Origin: Laccaria trichodermophora
Taxonomy: Eukaryota > Basidiomycota > Agaricomycetes > Agaricales > Hydnangiaceae
DNA: 64,000 nucleotides
Assembly: GCA_018417955.1 (NCBI GenBank)
Contig: JACTVC010000001.1
Span: forward strand, 4,965,071 to 5,029,070
Direction of reading: 5' to 3'
Shown: positions 31,112 to 41,854 of the stretch, piece by piece
Layout of the letters: each line of letters begins with the position of its first letter
Numbering within the stretch: the first letter of the stretch is position 1
The notes under the pieces: model-generated
The model's database searches: none
Told to the model about the DNA's origin: nothing
The model's input: only the letters and a program-made list of their open reading frames with translations
Made by a program: the position numbers and the translations under genes

Positions 31112-32440
31112 ATGAAGGTGCAACTTCCATACGACGTCGTGGGGGAAGTTATCAAACAGCTCGACGATGAAGCCTCCCTTAAGTTCGTTATTGTTCTCTC
31201 ATCTGCAAGGCTGCGTCGCCCTTATGTCAGCGCCAGATATTCTACGAAATTCGTCTTGATCAGGCATGGCGGGTTCGTCGCTTCGCGGACTTACTGGAAA
31301 CGAGTTCGCATATTGCCAGCTGGGTCCGCGTTCTCGCGCTTGCTTTCGGCAGTTGGAAAAACGTCGTTGAATACGCTCAATCACTCCTCCAACTCAAGAG
31401 ACTTCACAGTCTGAAGCTAGACTTTCAACGTGCAAGTCTTTATCAAGGCGACTCATTAGTTGAAGACCTCAAGCCTGTCCTTCTACATTTACTTTCACTT
31501 CCAATAATTGTGACCGTGGAGTTGGATTCCACGCCGCATTATTACTCCACGGTATATAAATTGTCCGGCGTTTATCTAGCTCATAGTCCCAACCTGGAGG
31601 CCCTGACAATCAACTCAATCGAGCTGAAAAGTCCGAATGAAATACAAAGGTCCTTCATCGGACCTCCATTGAGATCTTTGGAGTTGCGGGACTTTGCGCT
31701 AGAAAAGCTCTACGTCCTGAAGGAATTCATGGCGAAACACATCCTCAACCTCTCGCGTCTAAAGACACTGAAGATTGACGGATCCTCGAAAAAGGAAAAG
31801 GATGTTCTTCAGTATATCGTTCAATCATGCGCTCCCACCCTTCAAAATCTGATATGTTCCAGTTGCGGTAAGTGCGACCTCACTTCTCGTTTACCGTCAT
31901 TCTCATAATGTTGATCGTAGCTCTACGCCCGCTACAGTTGGGGGGTATGGCAGGCTTGCCTTTCCTGAGAATTTTCAACTTAACCGTGCACTGGGAAACG
32001 GCCTGGGTCGGGAAATCGAGGCTCCAACTGCAAAAGCTTTCAAATCAGCACACAACGAATCCAGTCATTGAAGGACTTTCCAAAGTGTTGTCTGATTGTC
32101 CAAACTTGAACGAGATTCACGTATCAGTTCGTTTCGGCAATACGGGCGCACATGATAGCACAAAGTTCTACATCAGTATGGCATCCGTTGTTGATTGGAA
32201 AAGATGCTTGAAAAAGTGTAAGCTGATGGACGACTCACTCTCTCGACCACAGCCTGAAAAACTCAGATTGGTCTCTTCTACCTTCCACATGGAGTCGCTG
32301 GAAGTCGGGGGCGATGGAGTGGTAGTCCGGCGATCTTTCCCATTCCTTTCCGCCAGAGGAATCCTGCGCGTTTCCGCATTCCTAACAAATCACAAGCGGC
32401 CCATCCTCTACGTCGAGCCGAATGATGAAGACATGTAACG
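30985..32440. repeat. Direct segmental duplication, unit 2 (F-box copy 5)
   Basis: Same-orientation copy of 24120-25361, beginning at TTCCTCCTCAC. It retains the complete 3' end that unit 1 lost to the KRE6 junction. Confidence 0.85.
31112..32438 (+). pseudogene. F-box-like/LRR gene, copy 5, one frameshift
   Basis: ATG 31112 (MKVQLPYDVVGEVIKQLDDE) is followed at about 31180 by a five-base insertion relative to copy 3 (CTTAAGTTCGTTATTG against CTTCGTTCTTG). This shifts the frame inside the F-box. Everything after it is open in the correct frame: LCQRQIFYEIRLDQAWRVRR, the LRR-like segments, the usual intron (31868-31918) and LGGMAGLPFLRIFNLTVHWE. It ends ...YVEPNDEDM with stop at 32438. A single lesion means recent decay, or a sequencing or assembly slip. 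Confidence 0.8.
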
Positions 32441-32518
32441 GATATAGGTTCATACAGTTGGGTTGTAAATAGCACTATGCCGCCCACTCACTCGGTGCCT
32501 GTCTTGATTATTCCAATC

Positions 32519-34924
32519 TCAGTTTATTACCTCAACTGTAGAGAAATCGTGCATATGGGACCGAATCATGCGCTCTCCGACTTCTTGTCAATTGAGTCTT
32601 GGCCCTACAGAAATTAATCAAGGTCGATTTTTGACGGGGATGATTCGGAAAACCTACCCCTGGTGATTCCTTTGTCTTGGGTAAAACATCCTCAAGTGTT
32701 TTCTTCCCGACATCCTTGCCAATCTTCCACGCCGCGAATGTGTGTCCCTGCTTGAAAATCTCTTCAACTTCCTCAAGGGACCTACCCACGGTCTCTGGGT
32801 ACATGAATAAAATGTGAATGAACGCCGCAAAGTTGAATGTTCCAAAAATGAAATAGGTCTTCCACGCTAAGGTATTAAGACCGGGTGGAACGGCAAAGGC
32901 GAGCGCCGTGTTGAACGCCCAATTACTAGCCTAGTGGAAAATGATTCAGTAGTGTCATTGCCATGACGTTAAGCCAACCCTTACGGTTGCGAGTGACACA
33001 GCTTTGCCTCGAACTTTGAGAGAATACTAGAGGAAGATTGAAAAATTCTACCAGACTGGACGTTAATGTGAAAGAAACGAACAAGTTCAGCTGGGTAAGT
33101 CCACGATACCGGTCCCATCGTTATAGCAAAACTGCACACGAAGAGGTATGAACAAACAATGACAGCTCTTGTTGCGGCAGAATTGTCGGTTATAGCCCAG
33201 ACCCCTTTCCGAGCGTTGAGAACCAGGATTGATAGCAATCAAATTTTGGAACTTACTATTTCCATTAAGTTCGCCCCAGTGGCCAAATCGCGCTTGAAGC
33301 CCGCCAACAAGGAATAGCCAAAAGCCCATGAGAAGGGTACCAGTGAGAAGCATGGGCCTTCGGCCCCACTTGTCGATGTAAATGATAGCGGGAACTGGTA
33401 CAAAATTCTTAGCTTAGATCATGGTACTCACTCAATTCATACCGGTGAGGGCAACGTTTAGGACATATTGAACCGACTAGGAATTTATGTAATGAGTAAA
33501 GAACGGTAAGAGTAGCGGAAAGAAGGGCATACGTCGGCGATGAGGTTGCTGCGACGACCTGTAAGACCAGCACCTTGGAACACGTATACTATATAATACC
33601 TAAGAGCAACATTAGGCAATTGTGAAAGACTTAGAAGCGGAAGACGTACATCATGACGTTCATTCCACTCAGCTGTGACCACATCTGAATAGACATGCCG
33701 AGCATGACACGCCGCGGGTTGCCAGGCTTCAGAAGGTCAAGATATGACTTAGCACCTTGAGTGCGCTCATAGAGCACCTAAATTTCTTCAGGACGAACGA
33801 CCCAAACACAAAAGAAAGCAATTTACCTGTTGTTTAATTTCCTCATATTCTAAAACCACGAGCTCGTTAGTCTTGTCTCCTCCGCCGTGAAGGTCCGCAA
33901 GTACTTGGAGAGCCTTTTCATCTCTACGTTTGATAAATCAATATCCCGTCCTGTAAGACGCAGCGTCGAAATGCAGACCTGCCTGTGTCAAGAAGGAAAC
34001 GAGGGCTCTCGGGGAAGAAGAGCATTCCCAAACTTAGAATTATAGCAGGAATCATCTGCAAACCCCATGGGATGCGGAAGGAGGCGACACCATCGATGTA
34101 CGAACATCCGAATTGAACAAAATATTGAATGAGAATACCCCATGTGATCGACCTGAGGTTCGAAGTAAGGCTATCGAAAGAATCCAGAAAGTGGAGGCTA
34201 CGGACCATTGTTGCAATGAGACCATTCTACCTCGGATAGCAGGAGCCGTAATTTCCGATTGGTAGATGGGAACGACGGCGCTAGCGAGGCCAACGGAGAT
34301 TCCAGAAATGATCCGGCCAACTACAAGCATTCCCCGATTCTGTATACGTGGTGACGTCAATGGAGATACTAAGAAATTGTTTGCGCCACGCACCACCGAA
34401 GCACATTGCAAAATGGAGCCCATGACCCAAACTATTCCAGCGAGAATTATGGTCTTTTTACGGCCGACTCTATCTGCGAGTTGAGTCACAGCGAGCGCAC
34501 CCAACAAAGAACCTGCAGGCATCGCTGCGACGATGGCGCCTTGTGCAGAGGGACCCGGCTGGAAGTTAGCTACATCAGCTTTTTCCAATAAAATGATGTC
34601 AGGAAAATAAACACCCACGAAATGGAATTGCTTCAAGTATGCCTCATTCTGAGTTTTAGTTAGCCATGGAAGAATCGAGGAGTGTAAGATGAACCGTACG
34701 TTAAGCACACCCGACATTGATGAAATGTCGAGACCGAAAAGGCCTCCCCCGATACATGCAAACGAGCCCACCACATACTGAGGAGGATGTTAACGGACCG
34801 TATTCGCAAAATCCGAAATCAAATACATACCGGATTAGAAGCGATCTTCGCGTTGTACTGTAGGGAATGACAAGAATACAGATCAGCATGAGCTATTGGT
34901 CACAGTGGAACAACCCACCCCCAT
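32519..34924 (-). CDS. MFS sugar (hexose-type) transporter
   Basis: A major facilitator superfamily sugar porter, 12 membrane helices, expected in the plasma membrane. Start MGYNAKIASNPYVVGSFACI (ATG 34924, short first exons), then GGGLFGLDISSMSGVL for helix 1. The loop 2-3 motif is ADRVGRKKTI, then GRIISGISVGLASAVVPIYQ and SEITAPAIRGR. PESPRFLLDTGR closes the first half. The second half shows NVALTGMN-like and SWTYPAELVR blocks, and FMYPETVGRSLEEVEEIF marks the end of helix 12. The C-terminal tail ends ...SIDKKSESMIRSHMHDFSTV then EVIN, after an intron that joins it to KESPG. These are the signature motifs of fungal hexose transporters. About ten introns of 50-60 nt. I saw no clear frame break, though not every exon was joined by hand. 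Substrate cannot be fixed from sequence. Confidence 0.88.
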
Positions 34925-37234
34925 GTCGATTCCAACAATGTATCGTGGGGTAGAGGGATGGAGGAAGCAGCACGGGGCCTAGATATTTATATATGCTCGG
35001 CCCCCGCGATGTCTGTCCTTGCCAAAATCAGCAGAGGAATGATCGTGCGGCAGAATCATCATACGATACCTGTGTCATGGGGCGGAGGAGAAGCGAGAGA
35101 AGCGTCGCAGAAGATCTTCCATCTTCGGCGGGTTTACCATTCACAAGATAGTTCAACTTCCACCGTCACAGTGTGATACAACTTGGTTGAAGCCCCTGCC
35201 AGTTGTTGCTTTACTAACATCATCTATATCATTTCAACCACACCCGCCGTGAAAGTTGTCGACGTAGTATGATATCGTGGTGGAGCCCTTGCATGGAGCG
35301 GTGGGGTTGGGGGGATGATGGGCGCCAACTGTTTGTGTCTGTATGCCGCTGCTCGCACTGTAAGTATTTCAATCTCCCACTAAAAAGCCCGGACCTTTAT
35401 GAGAAGCAGCATGTACGGTTCTCTTGCTATCCATATCTCCCGGAAATCTAAACCTTTCAAATGAAATGTGACCGATACCCATTCCAGTACAACCACTTAC
35501 CTCATTTCTCCGAAGTCTACCTCCAAGATCCCCCAAGAATATAAAGCCCGCTCGATAGAGCTCGTCATATCAACGTCGCTTCGGAGACACTGTGCGCTTT
35601 GTATAATCAGTTGAATGGCTTCGAACTACAACATTGGAGTGATCGTCTTTCAGAGAACTCAGGAGAGTCCATTTGCTCGAATTGTTGGGCAAGGACCAAA
35701 ATCGATCTGGGGCAAGGAATCAAGTTGAAACTGGGAGGGCGAACAGACGACCGCTTAATTGGTTTCGAAAAGACTCGAAGATAATCTATCTATTCTGGGT
35801 GAGTATTTCAAGCGAGGTGTGCCATGGATCCCGCTTGTATCCAGGTCGGTACGCGGTCAAGGACATGTCCTACACGGATGGGTGAATTACGACTCCCTCG
35901 GTGGAAATGGCCCAAAGGAGCCAGGGGGACAGCGATACGATGTATCACAGAATTCTAGATTGAGCTGTCATGGGAAACAGCATATACGGTTCTCTTGTTA
36001 TTCATATCTCCCAGAGATCTAAACCGTTCAAAACAAAATGTAACCGATACCCATACCCAACGACTTACCTAATTTCTCCGGAGTCCACCTCTAAAAATCC
36101 CCCGAGAACATAAAGCTGCCCGCTGAAATTGAATAGAGTTCGTCATTTCGACGTCCGCCTCGGAGAAGCAGCATTCACGGTTGGTTCTCTTGCTAATCAT
36201 ATCTCCCGGAGATCTAAACCTTTCAATGAAATGTAACCGATACCCATTCCAGTACAACCACTTACCTAATTTCTCCGGAGTTCCACCTCCAGAATCCCCC
36301 GAAAGTATAAAGCCCGCTGAATAGAGTTCCCCATTTCGAATTCGCTTCGCAGACACGCGCTTTGTATAATCAATTAGTAAAGGCTTCAAACCAAACGTCT
36401 TTCTGACCCTCATTCGAGACGTTGGAAGAGTCCATTTCCTCAAATTTTGGGCTTCGGACCAAACGGATCTGGGGCGAGGGATACAGTTGAAACTGGGAGG
36501 GCAAATAGACGCCCGATTGGTTGATTTCGGAAAGAAACGACTAGACCCCGTAAGCTCGAATATAACCTGTCTATCATTATCGGTAAACAAAGCGAGGTGT
36601 TCCAAGGATCCCGCTTGTTTCTGGATGTGTTGTCAGTACGCGGTCAAGGGCATTTCCTAGTACCCACATGGATGGATGAATCTCGACTCCGAGGAAAGGG
36701 CCCAAAGGCGCCAGGGGGACGCCTAGACGATGTATCACAGATTTCTAGATTGAGTTGTGTATATTTGAGCGTGGAGTTGAGCGAAGTAAGGATTTGAACT
36801 GGCAGTTTGGGCCAAGTTGTCAATGGGGTCACCGAATGGAGTGTTGCGTGATGCGTGATGCATTCATGTTTGGATCTCAAGGTCGCCGTAAACTTTGCAC
36901 GCCAATTTCTTATCATTTTCCGACCTGTTTCCTTGGCTTTCCCAACATTTTTCGCAAGTTATCATCCCAATGCCTGAAAAACCCATTCAAATTGGACATG
37001 AAGGCGATTTTTATAGGTGAGCTATCTGTACTTTGGGATCGAGCCCCAGTTTGGTTTTCCCTAATACGGTTACGAATCAGCTTGTGCCTCAAGGCTTCCT
37101 TGAGGCCGACCACGCATCTAAATCACCTACTTGGTCCGGCAAACCTTCCATGCAAACCCGGTGCGCCCTAGTCATGTCATCAGCTGGACAACGCTCCAAA
37201 TTGAGCATAGCTTACGCACTTCAATTTCACTCTC
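34925..37234. other. Spacer with local tandem duplication
   Basis: There is no supported gene in 2.3 kb. Most of 35390-36770 is a degenerate tandem duplication (listed separately). The 5' part presumably holds the transporter promoter. Confidence 0.5.
35390..36770. repeat. Degenerate tandem duplication, 780-bp unit with a triplicated sub-block
   Basis: A sub-block containing CGGTTCTCTTGCTATCCATA, TCTCCCGG(A)GATCTAAACC and TATAAAGCCCGCT occurs three times (about 35400, 35985, 36175). A second sub-block (CTGGGGC(A/G)AGG...GTTGAAACTGGGAGGGC and CGGTCAAGG...CCAGGGGGAC) occurs twice (35695-35960, 36465-36760). On the minus strand each first sub-block ends in an identical GTAAGT, with a short frame such as MTSSIERALYSWGILEVDF before it. 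This could be a repeated exon or chance. Confidence 0.75.
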
Positions 37235-39346
37235 ATGGCCGACTACGACTTTCGACGAATGAGTAGAGAGCCCTCTCATCTGCAACAAACGGACCCAGAA
37301 GGAGGAGACGCCATCATCCGCTCTCTCACCAGAAATTCTCATCTCAGCCACGCCAGTCACGCTAGCGCCAGCACCAGGTCTTGGGTTCAATCGACACAAC
37401 AGAATCCACCACCCCCTCCTCCCGTAGAACCTTCCCTCGAAACTTCTCCAATCCGTCCGCCTCGTCCTCTCCCAAACCCAAAACTTCACCCGCAGAGATT
37501 CCATGCCGTTAACCCCACCGAGGAACTCGATGACGAGGAGGACGAAGAATACATGAACATTGAGCCAAATGGGCCAGGGCTGGAACTTGGCTACCTTCAT
37601 GGCGTAGGGAAAGGCCACAAACTCAAGACCTTTGGGTCATTCTCGCAAACGGATTCTGGAGGAGGAGGGGGAAAGTCATTTGTAGGGGGGTTCGTCAGCG
37701 GGATGAAACGGCTTCCGCGGATGATGCTGAGGTCCAGAGGAAGCGGCGAGAAGAGGAGGTTCTTTCGCAGAGGACCAACATCCAATACGACGGAGAGTTC
37801 TACTGGTATGACCACTGGAAATACTCTTCCGCAATACGCTTCGAACCCACCTACACCTATAGCTGGGCTTCCGAACGTTAAATACGTTCAGGCTATGGAC
37901 ATGCCCACACCAATGGCGACTAGCACAGAAGTCCTTGCCCCCTCTTTTTCTGCAGGTCCACCCATCCCACGCGTTAGGGGACCTAGCTTCCGAGTAACCC
38001 CTCCTTCTGAAAGCATCGCAAATGAAGAAAGCGCGCAGTTCTATGACGAGCATCCGGAACAATATGACGAACACCCCCAACAACAATATGAGAGTCGACC
38101 GCAAGTATACGAAGACCGTCCCCTTGACCAGTCACACTTTGTAGACGAAGACGACTCCACCGCTCGTCCCCACACCCACACAAAGGGACGTATCCCAACT
38201 GTCATGATGTACCAGGAGTCCTCACAGGAACCTCACCACCACAACGATCCGCCACCTATCCCAATACCATCCCACTCGGCACGTTCTCGCGCTCATACTC
38301 CCACACCCTCACGTTCCCGTGCCCATACTCCCACACCCTCACACTCCCGTGCCCACACCCCAACGCGCACCCCATCCCGATCCCCAGCCATCCCTCCGCT
38401 GAACCTAGTTCCCACCCGAAGACAAACAGCACAAACGAACGACACCGACCCCAACATCCAACAGTCCCCGAGCGTGCACACACGCGATTATCGCAAAATG
38501 ACATTATCACCCACCTCACGTCTTACAACCGCCACATCATGCTACGACCCCTCATTCGTCACCTCTGACCTAAGCCCCATCGAAAGGTTCTTCAAAACAT
38601 TATATCACCTCCCTTGGATCGCGCATGGGCGCGTGACCGTTGATTATAGACCAGGCGACGGGAAACGGGATGGGAAACGACGGGTCAAAAAACCCATGTC
38701 GTCTTGGTATCGGGACGTCATGGCAAAACGAAGAACAGCCGATTTGGATCTTTTGAGCAGTGGGAGTACGTCAAGGAGAACTAGCGAAGGAACCAATCTA
38801 ACACTCGGATCACCCATGTCCCCCGTCTCCGCCGGACGAAGCAGCAAACGCACCTCTGATCATCGCCGCGACCACCACCATCACCACCAGCACAAGAAAT
38901 CGACGGGGCATAGACGACATAAACCCCGTCGTCGCACAACGTCAACAGGAGAAGAACCACCCAGATCCGCGAGTCCCATCATACCCACTGCTTATCCCTA
39001 CACTTACCCTTCGTATCCATATGCATATCCAGCATATATGCCCCCTCCACCACCACCTCCGCTCCCGACAACACATAAATCACCCCGCGGGCCACGTTCT
39101 CATCGCCAAGCAACGCAGCCAGCTGGATACGTGCAGTATCAACCCATGCACGCACCACCGCCTATTCCTCAGACGCCGATGTATGTATTGCAGAGTTCAC
39201 CTACGATGACGCAGGGAAGCACAGGTTTGGAGGGGCAGATGCAGCAGGGACAGATTTTGTCGCCTGTTTATATGCAGGTTGTTCCGGGTGCTTATAGCCC
39301 TGATACGAAGGTTGCGAGTCCGCCTCAGGGTTCGGGTGCTGGATGA
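37235..39346 (+). CDS. 703-residue low-complexity protein of unknown function
   Basis: A single uninterrupted frame from ATG 37235 (MADYDFRRMSREPSHLQQTD). There is no signal peptide or membrane helix. The layout is a Pro-rich N-terminus, an acidic patch (ELDDEEDEEYMNIE, about residue 95), a basic patch and Pro/Ser/Thr-rich stretches. A repeated SRAHTPTPSR unit (about residues 350-380, three copies) follows. There is a short ordered block (SPIERFFKTLYHLPWIAHGR and SSWYRDVMAKRR, about residues 448-508), then His-rich and Pro/Tyr-rich tails with seven consecutive Pro. The ordered block is the only part likely to be conserved. I do not recognise the family. Such proteins in mushrooms are often scaffold-like, but no role can be claimed. 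Lack of introns over 2.1 kb is unusual in this window. Confidence 0.8.
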   Translation: MADYDFRRMSREPSHLQQTDPEGGDAIIRSLTRNSHLSHASHASASTRSWVQSTQQNPPPPPPVEPSLETSPIRPPRPLPNPKLHPQRFHAVNPTEELDDEEDEEYMNIEPNGPGLELGYLHGVGKGHKLKTFGSFSQTDSGGGGGKSFVGGFVSGMKRLPRMMLRSRGSGEKRRFFRRGPTSNTTESSTGMTTGNTLPQYASNPPTPIAGLPNVKYVQAMDMPTPMATSTEVLAPSFSAGPPIPRVRGPSFRVTPPSESIANEESAQFYDEHPEQYDEHPQQQYESRPQVYEDRPLDQSHFVDEDDSTARPHTHTKGRIPTVMMYQESSQEPHHHNDPPPIPIPSHSARSRAHTPTPSRSRAHTPTPSHSRAHTPTRTPSRSPAIPPLNLVPTRRQTAQTNDTDPNIQQSPSVHTRDYRKMTLSPTSRLTTATSCYDPSFVTSDLSPIERFFKTLYHLPWIAHGRVTVDYRPGDGKRDGKRRVKKPMSSWYRDVMAKRRTADLDLLSSGSTSRRTSEGTNLTLGSPMSPVSAGRSSKRTSDHRRDHHHHHQHKKSTGHRRHKPRRRTTSTGEEPPRSASPIIPTAYPYTYPSYPYAYPAYMPPPPPPPLPTTHKSPRGPRSHRQATQPAGYVQYQPMHAPPPIPQTPMYVLQSSPTMTQGSTGLEGQMQQGQILSPVYMQVVPGAYSPDTKVASPPQGSGAG

Positions 39347-39780
39347 TTGCCTACATGTTAGATATGTGTCCAAAATACTTTATGTACCATCTTTTATCGT
39401 ATGTATATGCTATGCTATGTAACCCTCTAATGTAATTGCCTCATCGCAGACATTACACTGAAATGATTCTACCTTTCATACTCAAGCGGATTATCCCGCC
39501 CAGAGATCAACCTCCTCGTAATTCGAGTTTTTCTCCTGTATCAGCCTTTCATTTATTCAACTGGATCTACACGCCATACAAGACGCATTCAAGATAAAAA
39601 GTACAAGCAACATTTCTTCTAAGTACAATAATACATATACAACGCAAGAAACAAGTCAGCATAGTTAACAGTAGATGGAGGAAAAACAACGAGGATAACA
39701 AGAATGAAACGTGATAGCAAGAGGCAAGAACCTATTGTAGTTGTGGTTGTGGTGATGGTGGATGCGGAAAACGTCAAGGG
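39347..39780. other. Convergent 3' intergenic region
   Basis: The tails of two convergent genes. AT-rich, nothing else seen. Confidence 0.5.
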
Positions 39781-41854
39781 TCACAGAGTTCCCGAAGACA
39801 AAGCAGAAGACCAAGAAGATCCAGAAGACGCATAGGTATCGGGAGATCCAGGTATCGAATCAGCACTCGATATCGCATCAAAAGCACCGACTGTAGACGC
39901 CGCTTCCACCGCAGGGGAAGTCAAAGAACCATCCGCGGAATCCACAGTCCGATTCTCGCCAAACCCCTTGCCCTTGAACCCAACACCTCCAACCCAACTC
40001 GCCCTCTTTCCCTTCCCCCGCTCCTCAGGCTCATTGTACCTCCCAAAATCAATTCCAACCTTGAACCTTCTACAAAACGGCCGTCCAACCAACGGTATCC
40101 CCCTCTCAACCACCACCACCCCCTCCGGGCGCGCGTCCCTCCCAAGAACAATATCATACGAGCCCTCCTGCTTCAGATGGTTCGGACACTGCTCACGTGC
40201 CCAGCGGATGTTCACCTGCCTCAAAGCCGGGGTGTGTTTCAAGATCCGCAGGGCCGTGGAAAGCATGCTCTCGTCTAAGTATTTGTGTCCTTTCGTTAGA
40301 GAGAAACGTTTTAGGGCGGGGAGGCGGTGGAGTTGGGCGAGAAGCTGTTTTAGTGGTTTCTATGATATGGTCAGTGGGCGGAAGAGGGAAGAGGGAAGAA
40401 GGAAGAGGACGTACAACTGTGAAAGAAGTCGTACACATGAAATGAAAATCCGTGAGATTCGGGCAGGCAGCGAGTATGGCTGTGAAGAAGGGTGTATGGT
40501 CGCGGTGGGAATCAAACACGTGTGTCCAGATATCCAACGACGTGAGTGCCGTCAGCTTGCTCAACAGTGGACATACAGCGTCAAGCCTCGTTTCGTAAAT
40601 AGGCTCGCACGTCAAATCTAGCGTCTCCACTTTTTCGGGATGAGGCAGTTCCGCTAGCTGCTGATACACCCCAATAAACGTGTCCAGGACAGGAAGCGCA
40701 GTTGGTGCGATGGGCATGGGTATCACATCCGGGGACATCCAGCGCTTAAAGTTCCACAAGAATCGGATATACTTCAATTCGCGGTGCGTTTCTAAAAACT
40801 TGGATAGTGCATTCTCGTTGATCAGAGAATTGGGCCCGAGTGAAAAGTCACTTTGGTAACCGAAAGAACCGAGTGTGAGGGTGTGCAGGCGCGGCCAGTG
40901 GCCCTCTGCGATGCGCTCGAAATCGAAGACGCGGGAGGAGGAGGAGAAGCTGCAGATGGCGAGTTCTTGGAGGTCCGGACAATGGTTCAGGAGCATGTCC
41001 CAGAATTGGGGAGGGAGAACTTCTGGAACCGGAAATAGTTCTATGCGGAGTGATAGGTGATTTATTTTACGTTGAATGACAGTTTAGAAGAAGCGTACCT
41101 GACCCTCCCAATCCGTGCCGAATGATGAGTGAGAAGCTGGTGAGGCCTCGGAATTTGAAGAGGCTGCTATTGGGGTTTAGAGCCCAGTGGCCGACGTTGG
41201 AGAAGACGCTCTTGAGTTGAGGGCAACTGGGGGGAGGGTTATTGTTGTATTGTTATTGTATTTACAACAATGACGACGACGACGTACCGTAGCCGCAATG
41301 TATTCCAGAGACAGTCCTTGGGCAGCTCCAACCCATCCCAATCAAAAGTGTGCATCGAGGTCAGACCATCCGCAATCCCATTAATCATATCCACAACCCA
41401 ACACTCGTCAAGAGGTTCATCGGGCCTTGGCCACGACAGGTAGTAGTTGGGGCGGACGGCAAGCTTCCGGATGAGCCCGCAAAGGTGTCTATGCTCGGAC
41501 AGCATCAATAGCGTTATTTTGCATGTTCTGCTGGACTTGAGGATGACTGTATCATAAAGAGCTGGCAGCAACATCGACCGCAGATGCTTTGACTGATGAC
41601 AGACTAAGCGCCTGCGCCACTCAACCAAAAAAACGACGTACTGCAAGGCTCATGTTAAGGACATCTGCAGGAGTCAAAAGGTCGACAATTTCACGGACAA
41701 TGTCCGCTGGAATCGAGCCAACAGCTTCTGCAGTTGATGTAGAGATGAAATCGGGAGATCTGGATGCATAAAGAGGGAGTTGAAAGAGTGTTTTGAGACT
41801 TCGTCGTCGGGTTGATTTTGTTATGGAGTCCCGGGTCAGTTCATGTTGGTGCAT
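39781..41854 (-). CDS. F-box/LRR-type protein
   Basis: ATG 41854 (MHQHELTRDSITKSTRRRSL) precedes an F-box-like helix pair (SIPADIVREIVDLLTPADVL then NMSLA, intron of 49 nt, SKHLRSMLLPALYDTVIL). Leucine-rich segments such as LQELAICSF, LHTLTLGSF, VETLDLTCE and LTSLDIWTH follow. After an intron, AQLHRLPALKRFSLTKGHKY, LRQVNIRWAREQCPNHL and a Ser-rich tail ...SSGSSWSSALSSGTL complete it. About 600 residues, four or five introns, no disruption seen. It is unrelated in sequence to the 15-32 kb F-box family apart from the general layout. A presumed SCF substrate receptor of unknown target. An in-frame TTG upstream (41929) is not needed as a start. Confidence 0.78.

Noticed and set aside
36069..36605. 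178-codon minus-strand frame
   Set aside because: It lies within the tandem duplication, and the equivalent frames in the sister units are interrupted. No domain.
38256..38519. Gly/Trp-rich minus-strand frames
   Set aside because: They are shadows of the tandem SRAHTPTPSR repeat of the 703-residue protein.
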